The notes beneath the pieces were generated by a model. The model was not told the origin of the DNA. It was given only the letters and a program-made list of their open reading frames with translations, and did no database searches. A program made the translations under genes and the position numbers. From an uncultured Clostridia bacterium (lineage in GTDB: Bacteria > Bacillota > Clostridia > Oscillospirales > Ruminococcaceae), in assembly GCA_944382875.1 (NCBI GenBank), contig CALWNQ010000004.1, positions 1 through 64,000 of the forward strand: 64,000 bases of DNA, read 5' to 3'. Of this stretch, positions 14,884-23,884 are shown piece after piece; position 1 is the first letter of the stretch, and each line of letters starts with the position of its first letter.

Positions 14884-15475
14884 AAAGGAATACCGGAATG
14901 TGGATTTTTCCGAAGCGCAGATAGAGGAAGAATCCCTTTCCGGGCTGCGATTTGAAAACTGCCGCTTCCGGGAAGCGGATTTTTCGGGGATACTGCTCGA
15001 AAACTGCCGGTTTGACGGCTGTGATTTCACGGCGGCGGAATTAAACGCGATCACAGCCCGGCGCTCTGCCTTTTTGAACTGCCGGTTCCGGTTTGCCAAC
15101 TGCTTTGCGGCCGAATTTCACGACTGCAAAATGACCGGCTCGGTCTTTGACGAGGCCAACTGCACCGCCATCCAGATCGAATCGGGCGACTGGTCGTTTG
15201 CCGTCCTCAGCGATATGGACTTCCACAAACGGGAGTTTTCGGACATCAACTTCACCGAAGCGGATTTAAGCCGGGTGAATTTTGACAAGGCGGTGCTGCG
15301 AAACTGCAACTTTTCCGGCGCGAACTTAAACGGCGCCACTTTCCGCCAGGCCGACCTCCGGGGAAGCCGGCTCGACCGGGTGAACCTCCTCGAAGCGGAC
15401 TTTTCCAAAGCCAAAATCGACCTCGACCAGGCCATTCTCTTCGCCTCGGCGCTTGGTGCGGTCTATACGCCTTAA
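14873..15475 (+). CDS. Qnr/McbG-like pentapeptide-repeat protein
   Basis: 200 residues from the ATG at 14873, with AGGAGG six bases upstream. Nearly the whole protein is made of A(D/N)LXX-type five-residue steps (for example FENCRFREADFSG and FSGANLNGATFRQADLRG), which form a right-handed quadrilateral beta-helix. The tail IDLDQAILFASALG is like the C-terminal cap of Qnr proteins. Such proteins mimic DNA and protect gyrase from quinolones or microcin B17. Whether this one does is not shown. It is the third gene of the Fur-boxed operon, overlapping fur, which is an unusual place for it. Confidence 0.85.
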   Translation: MFIEKEYRNVDFSEAQIEEESLSGLRFENCRFREADFSGILLENCRFDGCDFTAAELNAITARRSAFLNCRFRFANCFAAEFHDCKMTGSVFDEANCTAIQIESGDWSFAVLSDMDFHKREFSDINFTEADLSRVNFDKAVLRNCNFSGANLNGATFRQADLRGSRLDRVNLLEADFSKAKIDLDQAILFASALGAVYTP

Positions 15476-16464
15476 ACCGGCAGCTCCCGGATGCAGGAAA
15501 CCTCCGGCCAGCAGAATTCCCGCACCGTTTCCCCAACCGCTCCGGTCTGCAAATCCAGTTCGCAGAGGACGGCGTTTCCGGAATACTGGTTGGCGATGCC
15601 CAGAATTTTCCCGTCGTCGAGCAGTACTATGTCCCGCGGCCAGCAGCCCCGGCAGCCCGAAAAGGAAGCCGGCTCGATGCTGCCGTCTTGTTTTACCCGC
15701 AGCACAACGATGCTGTCGGCGCCGCGGTTTGCCGCATAGAGAAACCTCCCATCCGGCGTGATCACAATGCCGGAACAGCTGCTTTCTCCCGCAAATTCTG
15801 TCTGTAAAGTAGAAACCCTTTGCAGGATTTCCCCGCCGTTTTGCGTCATCCAGATGACAAACACTTCGCTGCTGTATTCGGTCACGGCGTACAAAAGGGG
15901 CTTTTCCGGGTGAAAAGCCAGGTGCCGCGGCCCCACCCCCTTGGGGAGCCGGACCGGAATTCCGTCTGCAAAATCGCCGCCATTCCAGTCAAAACGCCAG
16001 ATCGTGTCCTGTGCAATATCCACCGACCAGGCGAATTTCTCCTCCCTGTCCGGTGCAAAAAAGTGGGCGCGCGTTTTGCCGGTGCCGCGGTTTTCCGTGC
16101 CGCCGGGCGCCAGAATCCGAGGCTTTTCCGGAAAGGTGCTGGTCAGCGGATCAAACCGCAGCGAAAAGATGTCGCGAGTCCCGTAGCATGCCCCCAGAAT
16201 GCAGCTGCTTTCCGGCGCAAACGAGAGATGACAAAGCTCGGTGCCGGGGATTTCCATCCGGTCGGTCCGGACAAAGCCGTCCCCCTCCTGCCGGTAAGCG
16301 CAGACCGCCGCCCCGTCGGCGCGTTCTTCGGCCAGAAACAGGAATCCCCCGCCGAAAACCATCCACGACGGATTGTCCGCCATCTCCTCCCAAACCATCT
16401 CCGCGCCAAAATGCCCCACCGTGGCACGGCTGCTGCCATATCCCGAAAGCAAAATTGTATTCAT
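15472..16464 (-). CDS. Lactonase-family seven-bladed beta-propeller protein
   Basis: 330 residues of the 6-phosphogluconolactonase/muconate-cycloisomerase-like propeller family. Typical repeats are GVGPRHLAFHPEKPLLYAV and IVITPDGRFLYAANRGADSI. No signal peptide is seen. GGAGGATG precedes the ATG. Its end overlaps the end of the convergent pentapeptide gene by four bases. The family cleaves 6-phosphogluconolactone in some bacteria; for this member the substrate is unproven. Confidence 0.82.
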   Translation of the reverse strand: MNTILLSGYGSSRATVGHFGAEMVWEEMADNPSWMVFGGGFLFLAEERADGAAVCAYRQEGDGFVRTDRMEIPGTELCHLSFAPESSCILGACYGTRDIFSLRFDPLTSTFPEKPRILAPGGTENRGTGKTRAHFFAPDREEKFAWSVDIAQDTIWRFDWNGGDFADGIPVRLPKGVGPRHLAFHPEKPLLYAVTEYSSEVFVIWMTQNGGEILQRVSTLQTEFAGESSCSGIVITPDGRFLYAANRGADSIVVLRVKQDGSIEPASFSGCRGCWPRDIVLLDDGKILGIANQYSGNAVLCELDLQTGAVGETVREFCWPEVSCIRELPV

Positions 16465-16540
16465 GCCGCATCCTCCCTGTTTGTTTTTTTCTATTTTACC
16501 ACATTTTTAACGGGAACGGAAGGAAAAACCATAAAATCTC

Positions 16541-16569
16541 TTGCAATTTCGGACTCTTTCCCGTATAAT
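16541..16569 (+). promoter_or_regulatory. Promoter of the ribosome-protection-type GTPase gene
   Basis: TTGCAA (16541-16546), 17 bases, TATAAT (16564-16569). The position excludes any translation start upstream of about 16576 and supports TTG at 16604 as the start codon. Confidence 0.8.
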
Positions 16570-16603
16570 CAAAAGAAGAATCAGCCGGAATCGAGGGATC
16601 ATC

Positions 16604-18565
16604 TTGCAGCTATACAATATCGGAATCCTGGCGCACGTCGACGCCGGAAAAACTACCTTAACCGAACAGCTTCTCTGCCTGAGCGGGACGGTCCGCAAAG
16701 CGGGCAGCGTGGACGACGGCACCGCCCAGACCGACTGGCTGGAGGTGGAACGCCGCCGCGGCATTTCGGTGCGCGCCGCCTCCACCCGGATCGAATCGGA
16801 CCATTGGGCGATCAACCTGATTGATACGCCGGGCCACGCCGATTTTTCGGGTGAAGTGGAGCGGAGTCTTGGGGCGCTGGACAGCGCGGTGCTTCTGGTT
16901 TCGGCTGTCGAGGGGGTACAGGCGCAGACCCGCCTGATCTGGGACGCGCTCTCTTCGATGAAGCTGCCGGCTATCCTCTTTCTCAACAAAATCGACCGGG
17001 CCGGCAGCCGCACTGCCGAAATCCTGGCAAAGATTACCGAAGAGCTTCCCGGCATCCGCCCCATCCCGCTCCAGAGCGTCCGAAAGGAAGCGGAGCCGGA
17101 CGCCTCGGTTTCCGGCCCGGATTGGGAGGACGAAATTTTCCGGGAAAACCTGCTGCTCGAACTGGCCGACCGCGACCCCGATATAGAGGAGGCACTTGCT
17201 TCCGACATTATCCCGGACGGCGAAACGCTCCGGAAAAGCCTGCAAAAGGCGGCAGCAGACTGTCGGGCGGTCCCGGTTCTGTTCGGTTCGGCTAAAACAG
17301 GAGAAGGCTGCAAAGCACTTCTCGATGCGATCCCCACCCTGCTCCCGGCCGCTCCCCAGCAGTCGGACGGCCCGCTTTCCGGGCTGGTTTACAAGCTGGA
17401 GTTTGACCCGGTGATGGGCAAAGCCGCCCACATCCGCCTCTTTTCGGGCCATCTCAAAAACCGGGACGCCGTTCCGGTACAGGGGCAGAAGGAGCCGGAA
17501 AAGATCACCCAAATCCGCCGCCGGATCGGTGAAAAGACGGTGGACACCGGCGAAATTTCGGGCGGAGATATCGGAGTGGCCTACGGACTGCCCTCCATCA
17601 AAACCGGCAGCATCATCGGGGAGCTTCCGCTTGACCGCCGCTGCTCCATCGCGGTGCCGCTTTTACAGGTGCAGGTCTATCCCCAGAAACCAGAGGAACT
17701 CCCCGCCCTCACCGAAGCGCTGCAGCGCCTTTCGGACGAAGATCCGCTTCTCGACCTGCTCTGGCTGCCCGAAACGCGGGAGCTGCACATCAGCATCACC
17801 GGCGTGATTGAGCTGGAGGTGCTCGAAGAACTCATCCGGGAGCGGTTCGGGCTGAACGCCTCTTTCTCCAAACCCACTGTCATTTATAAGGAAACGCCGG
17901 CCCACAGCGGCATCGGCTTTGAAAGCTACACCTGGCCGAAACCCTGCTGGGCGGAGGTAAAGCTGGCCATCGAGCCGCTTCCGCGCGGCAGCGGCATTCA
18001 TTATTCCTCCGAAATCAAGGAAAAACAGATCTTCTACCGCTACCAGAACCACATTGAAACCAGCGTGTTCCAGAACCTGCGCCAGGGCGTCTACGGCTGG
18101 GAAGTGACCGACGCGAAAATCACCCTGATCGGCGGCAGCCACCACACCATTCACACCCACCCGCTTGATTTCTTTGTCGCCACGCCGGTTGCGCTGCTCG
18201 ACGGGCTGACCAACTGCGGCTCCATCCTGCTCGAACCGATGCTCGCGGTGCGGATGACGGCGCCGGAAGAGGTGCTCGGCCGGGTTTTGGGCGACATCAC
18301 CGCCATGCGCGGCGAATTTGACACACCGATGATCGCGAACGGCAGCTTTACCTTGGAAGCCCGGCTTCCCGCCGCCGATTCGATCGAATATCCCACCGCG
18401 TTCCGCTCCCTCACTTCGGGCAAAGGGCTCTACTCCTCCCGCTTTGACGGGTATCAGGAGTGCCCGCTCGAACTCGGAAAAACCTGTCCCCGCCGGGGCA
18501 TCAACCCGCTCGACCGTCCCAAGTGGATTCTGTGGGCGCGCAACGCCATTCAGACCAACGAATAA
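16604..18565 (+). CDS. EF-G-like GTPase of the Tet ribosomal-protection family
   Basis: 653 residues from TTG at 16604, with GAGGG eight bases upstream and a consensus promoter just before. G-motifs: AHVDAGKTT (P-loop), DTPGHADF and NKID. Domains II to V follow, with LRQGVYGWEVTDAKI typical of domain IV. The length matches the Tet(M)/Tet(O)/Otr(A) group (about 640), not EF-G (about 700). The C-terminal INPLDRPKWILWARNA differs from Tet(M). Proteins of this group remove tetracycline from ribosomes or act as related ribosome factors. Sequence alone does not show that this one gives resistance; it appears to be a divergent chromosomal lineage with no mobile element nearby. Confidence 0.82.
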   Translation: MQLYNIGILAHVDAGKTTLTEQLLCLSGTVRKAGSVDDGTAQTDWLEVERRRGISVRAASTRIESDHWAINLIDTPGHADFSGEVERSLGALDSAVLLVSAVEGVQAQTRLIWDALSSMKLPAILFLNKIDRAGSRTAEILAKITEELPGIRPIPLQSVRKEAEPDASVSGPDWEDEIFRENLLLELADRDPDIEEALASDIIPDGETLRKSLQKAAADCRAVPVLFGSAKTGEGCKALLDAIPTLLPAAPQQSDGPLSGLVYKLEFDPVMGKAAHIRLFSGHLKNRDAVPVQGQKEPEKITQIRRRIGEKTVDTGEISGGDIGVAYGLPSIKTGSIIGELPLDRRCSIAVPLLQVQVYPQKPEELPALTEALQRLSDEDPLLDLLWLPETRELHISITGVIELEVLEELIRERFGLNASFSKPTVIYKETPAHSGIGFESYTWPKPCWAEVKLAIEPLPRGSGIHYSSEIKEKQIFYRYQNHIETSVFQNLRQGVYGWEVTDAKITLIGGSHHTIHTHPLDFFVATPVALLDGLTNCGSILLEPMLAVRMTAPEEVLGRVLGDITAMRGEFDTPMIANGSFTLEARLPAADSIEYPTAFRSLTSGKGLYSSRFDGYQECPLELGKTCPRRGINPLDRPKWILWARNAIQTNE

Positions 18566-18582
18566 AAAAGGAGTGAACTGCC

Positions 18583-19071
18583 ATGCTCTATCTGAAAGAA
18601 GCCAATCTCGAAGATGCAGAAAAAGAATACCTCTTTGTCCGCGATCTGCCGCCTGAGGAAAACGGGTTTTTCAATGACTGGCACGGCATTTCACGGGAAG
18701 AATTTGACCAAAAAGCGCTGGTTCAGATGATGACCGCCGCCAAAGGGGAAAACATCCCATCCGGTTATGTGCCCCAGACTTCCCTCTTTTTGTGGAAAGA
18801 GGATACCATCGTCGACCTGTTCCGGGTTCGCCATTACCTGAACGAATCTCTGCGGAACGGCGCCGGACACATCGGCTACGGCATCCAAAAGGAGTTTCGA
18901 GGCAAAGGCTACGGCACCGAGGGACTGCGGCTGACTTTGCAGTATGCAAAGTCCATTGTGCCGGAAGAGGAATTTTATCTGCGTGTCAACAAGGATAACC
19001 CCGCTTCCCTCCGCGTCATGCTCAAAAACGGCGGAGTCATCCATTCCGAAAACAGGAACATTATTTTGTAA
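18583..19071 (+). CDS. GNAT-family N-acetyltransferase
   Basis: 162 residues. The GHIGYGI strand, the acetyl-CoA loop FRGKGYGTEGL and the later N-x-D-N-P-A-S-L-R-V-M helix identify a GNAT fold of the RimJ/RimL-like group. AAGGAG precedes the ATG, 17 bases after the GTPase stop, so it is probably in the same transcript. Substrate unknown. Confidence 0.85.
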   Translation: MLYLKEANLEDAEKEYLFVRDLPPEENGFFNDWHGISREEFDQKALVQMMTAAKGENIPSGYVPQTSLFLWKEDTIVDLFRVRHYLNESLRNGAGHIGYGIQKEFRGKGYGTEGLRLTLQYAKSIVPEEEFYLRVNKDNPASLRVMLKNGGVIHSENRNIIL

Positions 19072-19091
19072 GAATCAAAAAGGAGAACTAA

Positions 19092-20339
19092 ATGCAAGAC
19101 AATCACCCACGGCCGGAACAGGCGGTATTGGTTGCCGTCGATACCGGCGCATATGACTATCTGAGTTCCATCTCCGAGCTGACCGAGCTTGCACAGACGG
19201 CCGGCGCCGAGGTGGTGGATTCCTTTGTCCAGAACCGCCCTTCTCCCGAAAGCGCCACCTTTGTGGGAGAGGGAAAACTGAGCGAAATCCGGAACTTCTG
19301 CCAGGAAAACGAAATCGACCTGCTGATTTTTGATGACGAGCTCACCGGTTCTCAGCTCCGCAACATCGAGGATTACACCGGCGTCCGGGTCATCGACCGC
19401 ACCATGCTGATTCTCGATATCTTCGCACAGCGCGCCCGTTCGCACGAAGGCCGGCTCCAGGTGGAGCTTGCCCAGCAGAAATACCGGCTGCCCCGCCTGA
19501 TGGGAATGGGCAAGCAGCTCTCGCGGCTGGGCGGCGGCATCGGCACCCGAGGCCCCGGCGAAACCAAGCTGGAAAGCGACCGGCGTCATATCCGCCGCCG
19601 GATTCACGCGCTGGAAGAGGAGCTGGAAGAGCTGTCCGCACAGCGTGCCCGCACCCGGGAACGCCGCAAAAAAAACAACGCGGTCACCGCCGTTCTGATC
19701 GGCTATACCAATGTGGGAAAATCCACCCTCTTAAATCAGCTCACCAACTCGGAGGTGTATGTCCAGAACCAGCTTTTCGCCACACTGGATCCCACCGCGC
19801 GGGAGCTTGTCCTCCCCAATGGCCAGCATCTCATCCTGATCGATACGGTCGGACTGATCCAGCGGCTTCCCCACCAGCTCGTCGAAGCATTCCATTCCAC
19901 ACTGGAAGTTGCCGCCGACGCCGACCTCATCTTAAACGTCTGTGACTACACCAGTCCTGAAGTAGACCGCCAGCTGGAGGTCACAAAGGATTTGCTCGAA
20001 GAGCTTGGCTGCGCCGATACGCCGTCCATCACCGTTTACAACAAGATCGACAAGTGTACCGGTTTTGTGCCGGTCTCGAACAACCGCTCCGTTTTCCTCT
20101 CGGCACTCGATCCGGAAACCTTCCCGCCCCTCCTGGCGGCGATTGAGCACGCCCTTGCGGACCGCGTCTGCATCATGGACCTCCTCATTCCCTATGACGA
20201 AGGCTCCGTTCTTCACCTGCTGCGGGAAAATGGCCAGATTCTGGAAGATCAGTACGAACCGGACGGCATCCGAATTCGGGCATCGGTCAACCGCCAGTAT
20301 CAGAAAACATTTCTGCCCTTTGTCTGGCAGGAAAAATAG
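19092..20339 (+). CDS. hflX: Ribosome-associated GTPase HflX
   Basis: 415 residues. The N-terminal HflX domain shows NRPSPESATFVGEGK and R-V-I-D-R-T; the signature GGGIGTRGPGETKLE (about 154-168) precedes a coiled-coil of about 40 residues. The GTPase domain has GYTNVGKSTLLN, a D-T-V-G switch II and VYNKID. HflX splits stalled or heat-damaged 70S ribosomes. It lies in a run of ribosome-related genes on the plus strand and ends at a terminator. Confidence 0.97.
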   Translation: MQDNHPRPEQAVLVAVDTGAYDYLSSISELTELAQTAGAEVVDSFVQNRPSPESATFVGEGKLSEIRNFCQENEIDLLIFDDELTGSQLRNIEDYTGVRVIDRTMLILDIFAQRARSHEGRLQVELAQQKYRLPRLMGMGKQLSRLGGGIGTRGPGETKLESDRRHIRRRIHALEEELEELSAQRARTRERRKKNNAVTAVLIGYTNVGKSTLLNQLTNSEVYVQNQLFATLDPTARELVLPNGQHLILIDTVGLIQRLPHQLVEAFHSTLEVAADADLILNVCDYTSPEVDRQLEVTKDLLEELGCADTPSITVYNKIDKCTGFVPVSNNRSVFLSALDPETFPPLLAAIEHALADRVCIMDLLIPYDEGSVLHLLRENGQILEDQYEPDGIRIRASVNRQYQKTFLPFVWQEK

Positions 20340-20348
20340 CCGAAAAAT

Positions 20349-20399
20349 ATCACCCCATCCTGTTTCTGCGCATAGCATGAACAAATGGGGTGATTTTTT
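20349..20399 (+). terminator. Terminator of hflX, overlapping the ytaF start region
   Basis: A 10-bp stem ATCACCCCAT/ATGGGGTGAT (20349-20358 with 20385-20394) with a 26-base loop, followed by T6. The right arm includes GGGGTG, which is also the only good ribosome binding site for the next gene, so folding of this stem could affect translation of that gene. Confidence 0.7.
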
Positions 20400-21027
20400 G
20401 CTGTTTCAGGAATTTTTGCTGGTATTGGCGCTGATCCCGGACGCGTTTGCCGCCTGTTTTGCCTATGGAACCGAGGGCATCCGGATTCCGGTGCGTTCCG
20501 CCCTTCTGATCGGTGGGATCGGAACGGGCGTCCTTCTCTTGTCGATGCTGGCGGCGGCACCGTTCCGGCAGCTGCTTCCGCCTGCAGTCTGCGGAATAGT
20601 AGGAAACGGGCTGCTCCTGCTCATCGGATTGCTTTCGGTCTTCCAGAACTTTCTCAAAGCCTTTCTGTCCAAAAAATCGGGCGGTGGGAAGAGCCTGCAT
20701 TTCCGGTGGGCGGATATTTCCTTTGCCGTCACCGTCTATCTCGACGAAACCAAAGCCGACGCCGACCGTTCCAAAACCCTTTCGCTGCGGGAAGCCGCCA
20801 TGCTGGGACTGGTTTTGTCCCTTGATTCGTTCGGAGCAGGCTTCGGCAGCGGTTTTACGGTAAACCATCCGCTTCTGCTGGCGATATTTTCACTTCTGCT
20901 CCATCCGGCGGTCATCCTGCTGGCACAGTTCTGCGGCAGAAAAGCAGCGGGAAAACTCCCCCGCATCTGTTCGACGGCGGGAGGATTCCTGTTAATCGGG
21001 CTTGCAGTTTCCCGGATGATCGGATGA
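20398..21027 (+). CDS. ytaF: YtaF-like sporulation membrane protein
   Basis: About 209 residues with six hydrophobic segments in two halves. Both halves have an L-x-P-D-A-F or L-S-L-D-S-F-G-A-G signature, as in YtaF and the related MntP manganese exporters. I favour TTG at 20398, with GGGGTG five bases upstream; an ATG at 20377 is in frame but lies inside the hflX terminator stem. YtaF is conserved in spore formers. Its exact function is not established. Confidence 0.8.
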   Translation: MLFQEFLLVLALIPDAFAACFAYGTEGIRIPVRSALLIGGIGTGVLLLSMLAAAPFRQLLPPAVCGIVGNGLLLLIGLLSVFQNFLKAFLSKKSGGGKSLHFRWADISFAVTVYLDETKADADRSKTLSLREAAMLGLVLSLDSFGAGFGSGFTVNHPLLLAIFSLLLHPAVILLAQFCGRKAAGKLPRICSTAGGFLLIGLAVSRMIG

Positions 21028-21029
21028 AC

Positions 21030-21914
21030 TTACTCAGCCGCAATCCCGTGCCTGGTCAGCAGCGCACGGCTGATTTCGCCGGTGAGCCTGACCGCGGTTT
21101 CGGCTGCTTCGGGCGGAAGGAGGTAGGTCATATTGGAAGCTTCGGAGGAAAATTCGCCGGAATATCCGATTTCTTTCAGAGCTTCGATAAATTCGTCCCA
21201 GTCGATGAGCCCAAAGCCGCAGGCGAGATGATCGTCCTGAACGGCCCAGTTATCGTGGACATGGAGGCATTTCAGATGCTTCCCAAGCTTTCTTGCCGCC
21301 AATGCGGGCGATTCGCGGAGCAGGTTGGCATGCCCGGTATCCAGGCAGGCAACCACCCATTCGCTGTCCAGCCGGCGGATACATTCGAGGATTTCCTCCA
21401 TGGTGGAGAAGGTCGTGCGGCAGATCCGGCTGACTTTGGGATCCCAGCCGAACATGTTTTCCAGTGCGATCGAAACGTGATGCTTTTCTGCATACGGCAG
21501 CAGCGAACGGTAGAATTCCACATTAAGATCCAGGTATTCCTCCGCCTTTTCGCCGTTGATGCCGTCCCGGAACATCCGCGGATGCACGACAAGATAAGGC
21601 GCACCCAGAATTTCGCACATCCGGAACATCCTCTTGGTGATCTCAATCTTGCCCTGATAGACAGCGGGCGCATCGGTGTAGGAGAGCATCGGCGCGTGCG
21701 CCTGGGAAAAGACGACGCCGCTCTGATCGGCCGCTTCCCGGAGCGAATATGCATAGTCCTCCCAGCCGTCCCGGAGGTACAGGCTATCCGGGCCACCATG
21801 GTTGTAGCCGCTGTAATCCAGTGCAGAAATGCCGAGTTTCGCGTAATTCCGCACCGCTTCCCGCTCATCAGGGTAGAGTTTGGCAAGGCAATCGCTTCCA
21901 ATTCCGATTTTCAT
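21030..21914 (-). CDS. Sugar-phosphate isomerase/epimerase-like TIM-barrel protein
   Basis: 294 residues of the AP-endonuclease 2/xylose isomerase-like TIM barrel. Metal ligands are visible in the usual order: L-V-V-H-P, ALENMFGW (Glu), CLDTGHANL (Asp and His), H-V-H-D-N and E-F-S-S-E at the end. It could act as a sugar epimerase, isomerase or inosose-type enzyme; the substrate is not evident. The gene is 12 bases downstream of the DegV gene, probably in the same operon. Confidence 0.85.
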   Translation of the reverse strand: MKIGIGSDCLAKLYPDEREAVRNYAKLGISALDYSGYNHGGPDSLYLRDGWEDYAYSLREAADQSGVVFSQAHAPMLSYTDAPAVYQGKIEITKRMFRMCEILGAPYLVVHPRMFRDGINGEKAEEYLDLNVEFYRSLLPYAEKHHVSIALENMFGWDPKVSRICRTTFSTMEEILECIRRLDSEWVVACLDTGHANLLRESPALAARKLGKHLKCLHVHDNWAVQDDHLACGFGLIDWDEFIEALKEIGYSGEFSSEASNMTYLLPPEAAETAVRLTGEISRALLTRHGIAAE

Positions 21915-21926
21915 GCCGGTTTCCTC

Positions 21927-22799
21927 CTATCGCTCTGTTCCAAAAAAGAATAGTGCAACGGTTCCGGGACCGGAATGGCTGCCGATCACGGGGCCGATTA
22001 AGCTGTATACTATCTCTTTAACCTTCATTTTGGCGCGGATCTGTTTTCCCACGTATTCCGCATCCTCCGGCGCATTGCCATGGCTGATGAAAATGGTTTG
22101 TCCCTCCTTGGGATCACAGGTTTTCACCATATGGTCAACCAGTGCATCGAGAGAACGCCGGCGTCCCCGCACTTTTTCCATTGGAATCAGATGCCCCTCG
22201 TTGTCCACATGCAGCACCGGCTTAATGCCAAGCGCCGTGCCGATGACCGCCGCAGCGGGACTGACGCGGCCGCCGCGTTTGAGATGATTTAAGTCGTCTA
22301 CTGTAAACCAGTGGCAAAGGTGCAGACGGTTGTCGGTCACCCACTGTGCCAGCTCCTCGATGGGCATTCCGGCTGCCTTTTTCAGCGCAGCCGTATAGAC
22401 AAGCAGTCCTTCGCCCGCGGAAGCCGCCAGTGTATCGATGCAGAACACCCGCATTTCCGGATATTTTTCCCGGAGCTCCTCCGCAGCAAGACAGGCACTC
22501 TGGTAAGTACCGCTCAATCCGGACGAAAAAGCCAAATATAGGATGTCCTTTCCCTCTTGCAGGATCGGTTCAAACACCTCAATAAAGGTAACCTGGTTAA
22601 TCTGGCTGGTTGTGGAGGTTTTGCCGGACTTCAATTCCGCATAAAACTTGTCCATTGGGTATTCCCGCTCATCGGGATAATTGTGGTAGGAAACTCCATC
22701 CAAATGGAATTCCATCGGAATCACCCGCACATCCACCTTTTCTAAAACCGAAAGTGCCATATCGGTTGTGGAATCCGTTATAATACAGTATTCTCGCAT
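21927..22799 (-). CDS. DegV-family fatty-acid-binding protein
   Basis: 290 residues from the ATG at 22799, with GGAGG upstream. The DegV fold is clear: ITDSTTDM at the N-terminus, K-T-S-T-T-S-Q-I-N, F-S-S-G-L-S-G-T-Y-Q-S, LKRGGRVS and GIKPVLH. In Firmicutes such proteins (FakB) bind fatty acids and present them to the kinase FakA. No FakA gene is present in the window. Confidence 0.93.
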   Translation of the reverse strand: MREYCIITDSTTDMALSVLEKVDVRVIPMEFHLDGVSYHNYPDEREYPMDKFYAELKSGKTSTTSQINQVTFIEVFEPILQEGKDILYLAFSSGLSGTYQSACLAAEELREKYPEMRVFCIDTLAASAGEGLLVYTAALKKAAGMPIEELAQWVTDNRLHLCHWFTVDDLNHLKRGGRVSPAAAVIGTALGIKPVLHVDNEGHLIPMEKVRGRRRSLDALVDHMVKTCDPKEGQTIFISHGNAPEDAEYVGKQIRAKMKVKEIVYSLIGPVIGSHSGPGTVALFFFGTER

Positions 22800-22827
22800 A
22801 ACAAAACCTCCTCTTCTTTCTGTTTTC

Positions 22828-22856
22828 ATTATACAGGAATTGTCACAGAAAAGCAA
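22828..22856 (-). promoter_or_regulatory. Promoter of the DegV gene
   Basis: On the minus strand TTGCTT (22851-22856), 17 bases, TATAAT (22828-22833), 28 bases before the start codon. Confidence 0.7.
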
Positions 22857-22899
22857 GGTAAAGGTGTGGTAATTTTGTGTTTTTTCCAATATCAGCTTC

Positions 22900-22928
22900 T
22901 TGCAGAATGAAAAAGGTTGTGATATACT
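22900..22928 (+). promoter_or_regulatory. Promoter of the EamA-type gene
   Basis: TTGCAG (22900-22905), 17 bases, TATACT (22923-22928), 28 bases before the start codon. It is divergent from the DegV promoter. Confidence 0.65.
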
Positions 22929-22956
22929 GGTACAAAAAGAGAAAAAGAGGAAGATC

Positions 22957-23810
22957 ATGCAAAAACAGGGAATTATTTGCGCAATCCTTGCTGCCGGACT
23001 GTATGCGCTGAGCACACCGGTGTCCAAATATCTGTTGGAAGGAATCGACTCGTCGATGCTCGCTTCGCTGCTTTATCTCGGTGCCGGGATCGGGATGCTG
23101 GTGCTGCTGGCATTCAACCGCGGAAGCAAGGAGGCGCCGCTTTCGAAAAGCGACCTGCCCTACACCATCGGAATGATCCTGCTGGATATTGCAGCGCCGC
23201 TGCTGATGATGGCGGGATTAAACCTTGCAACGCCGGAGAGCGTTTCATTGCTCAACAATTTTGAGATTGTGGCAACCGCGCTGATTGCCCGGTTGCTGTT
23301 CGGCGAAAAAATCAGCGGACGGCTTTGGCTGGCCATCGGTCTGATTACTGTGGCAACTCTGCTGCTCAGTATGGAAGAAGGCGCCGGATTCCGGATATCG
23401 GCCGGTTCGCTGCTGGTACTGGGGGCTTGCTGCTGCTGGGGATTGGAAAACAACTGCACCCGTGCCCTTTCGGACAAAAACCAATGCAGATTGTCGCGGT
23501 CAAAGGCGTCTTTTCGGGGCTTGGGGCACTGATCGTCGCCCTACTTGCGGGGAGTTCCTTTCCCACTGCGGGGTACCTTGGCGCAGCGCTGCTGCTGGGC
23601 TTTCTCGCCTATGGGCTGAGCATCTTTTTCTATGTCCATGCCCAGCGCCGTCTCGGAGCTGCCAAAACCAGTGCGTTTTATGCTGTATCGCCGTTTATCG
23701 GCAGCGTGCTTTCGCTGCTCATTTTCCCGGGAATTCCGGGGATTCTGTTCTGGGCGGCTCTCGCAGTCATGGCCGTCGGCAGCTTTTTTGCCTGCGAGCC
23801 GAAAAAATAG
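22957..23810 (+). pseudogene. EamA/DMT-type transporter with a frameshift
   Basis: Two adjacent frames together encode a normal-length (about 285 residues, ten-helix) EamA permease. The first runs from the ATG at 22957 through TALIARLLFGEKISGRLWLA to CTRALSDKNQ. The second continues from MQIVAVKGVFSGLGALIVAL to the end, including LGAAKTSAFYAVSPFIG. The switch is at about 23480-23488, in ACAAAAACCAATG. One extra C there would restore a continuous DK-x-PMQIV reading. It is a one-base deletion, or a sequencing error. Promoter and ribosome binding site look intact. The substrate of this exporter family is usually a small metabolite. Confidence 0.85.
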
Positions 23811-23884
23811 CGCAAAAACTGTTTTGTTTTGTAGAAAATTGTGGTATAATAGCACTGAAAACTTGTCCAAAGGAGATGTTTCAA

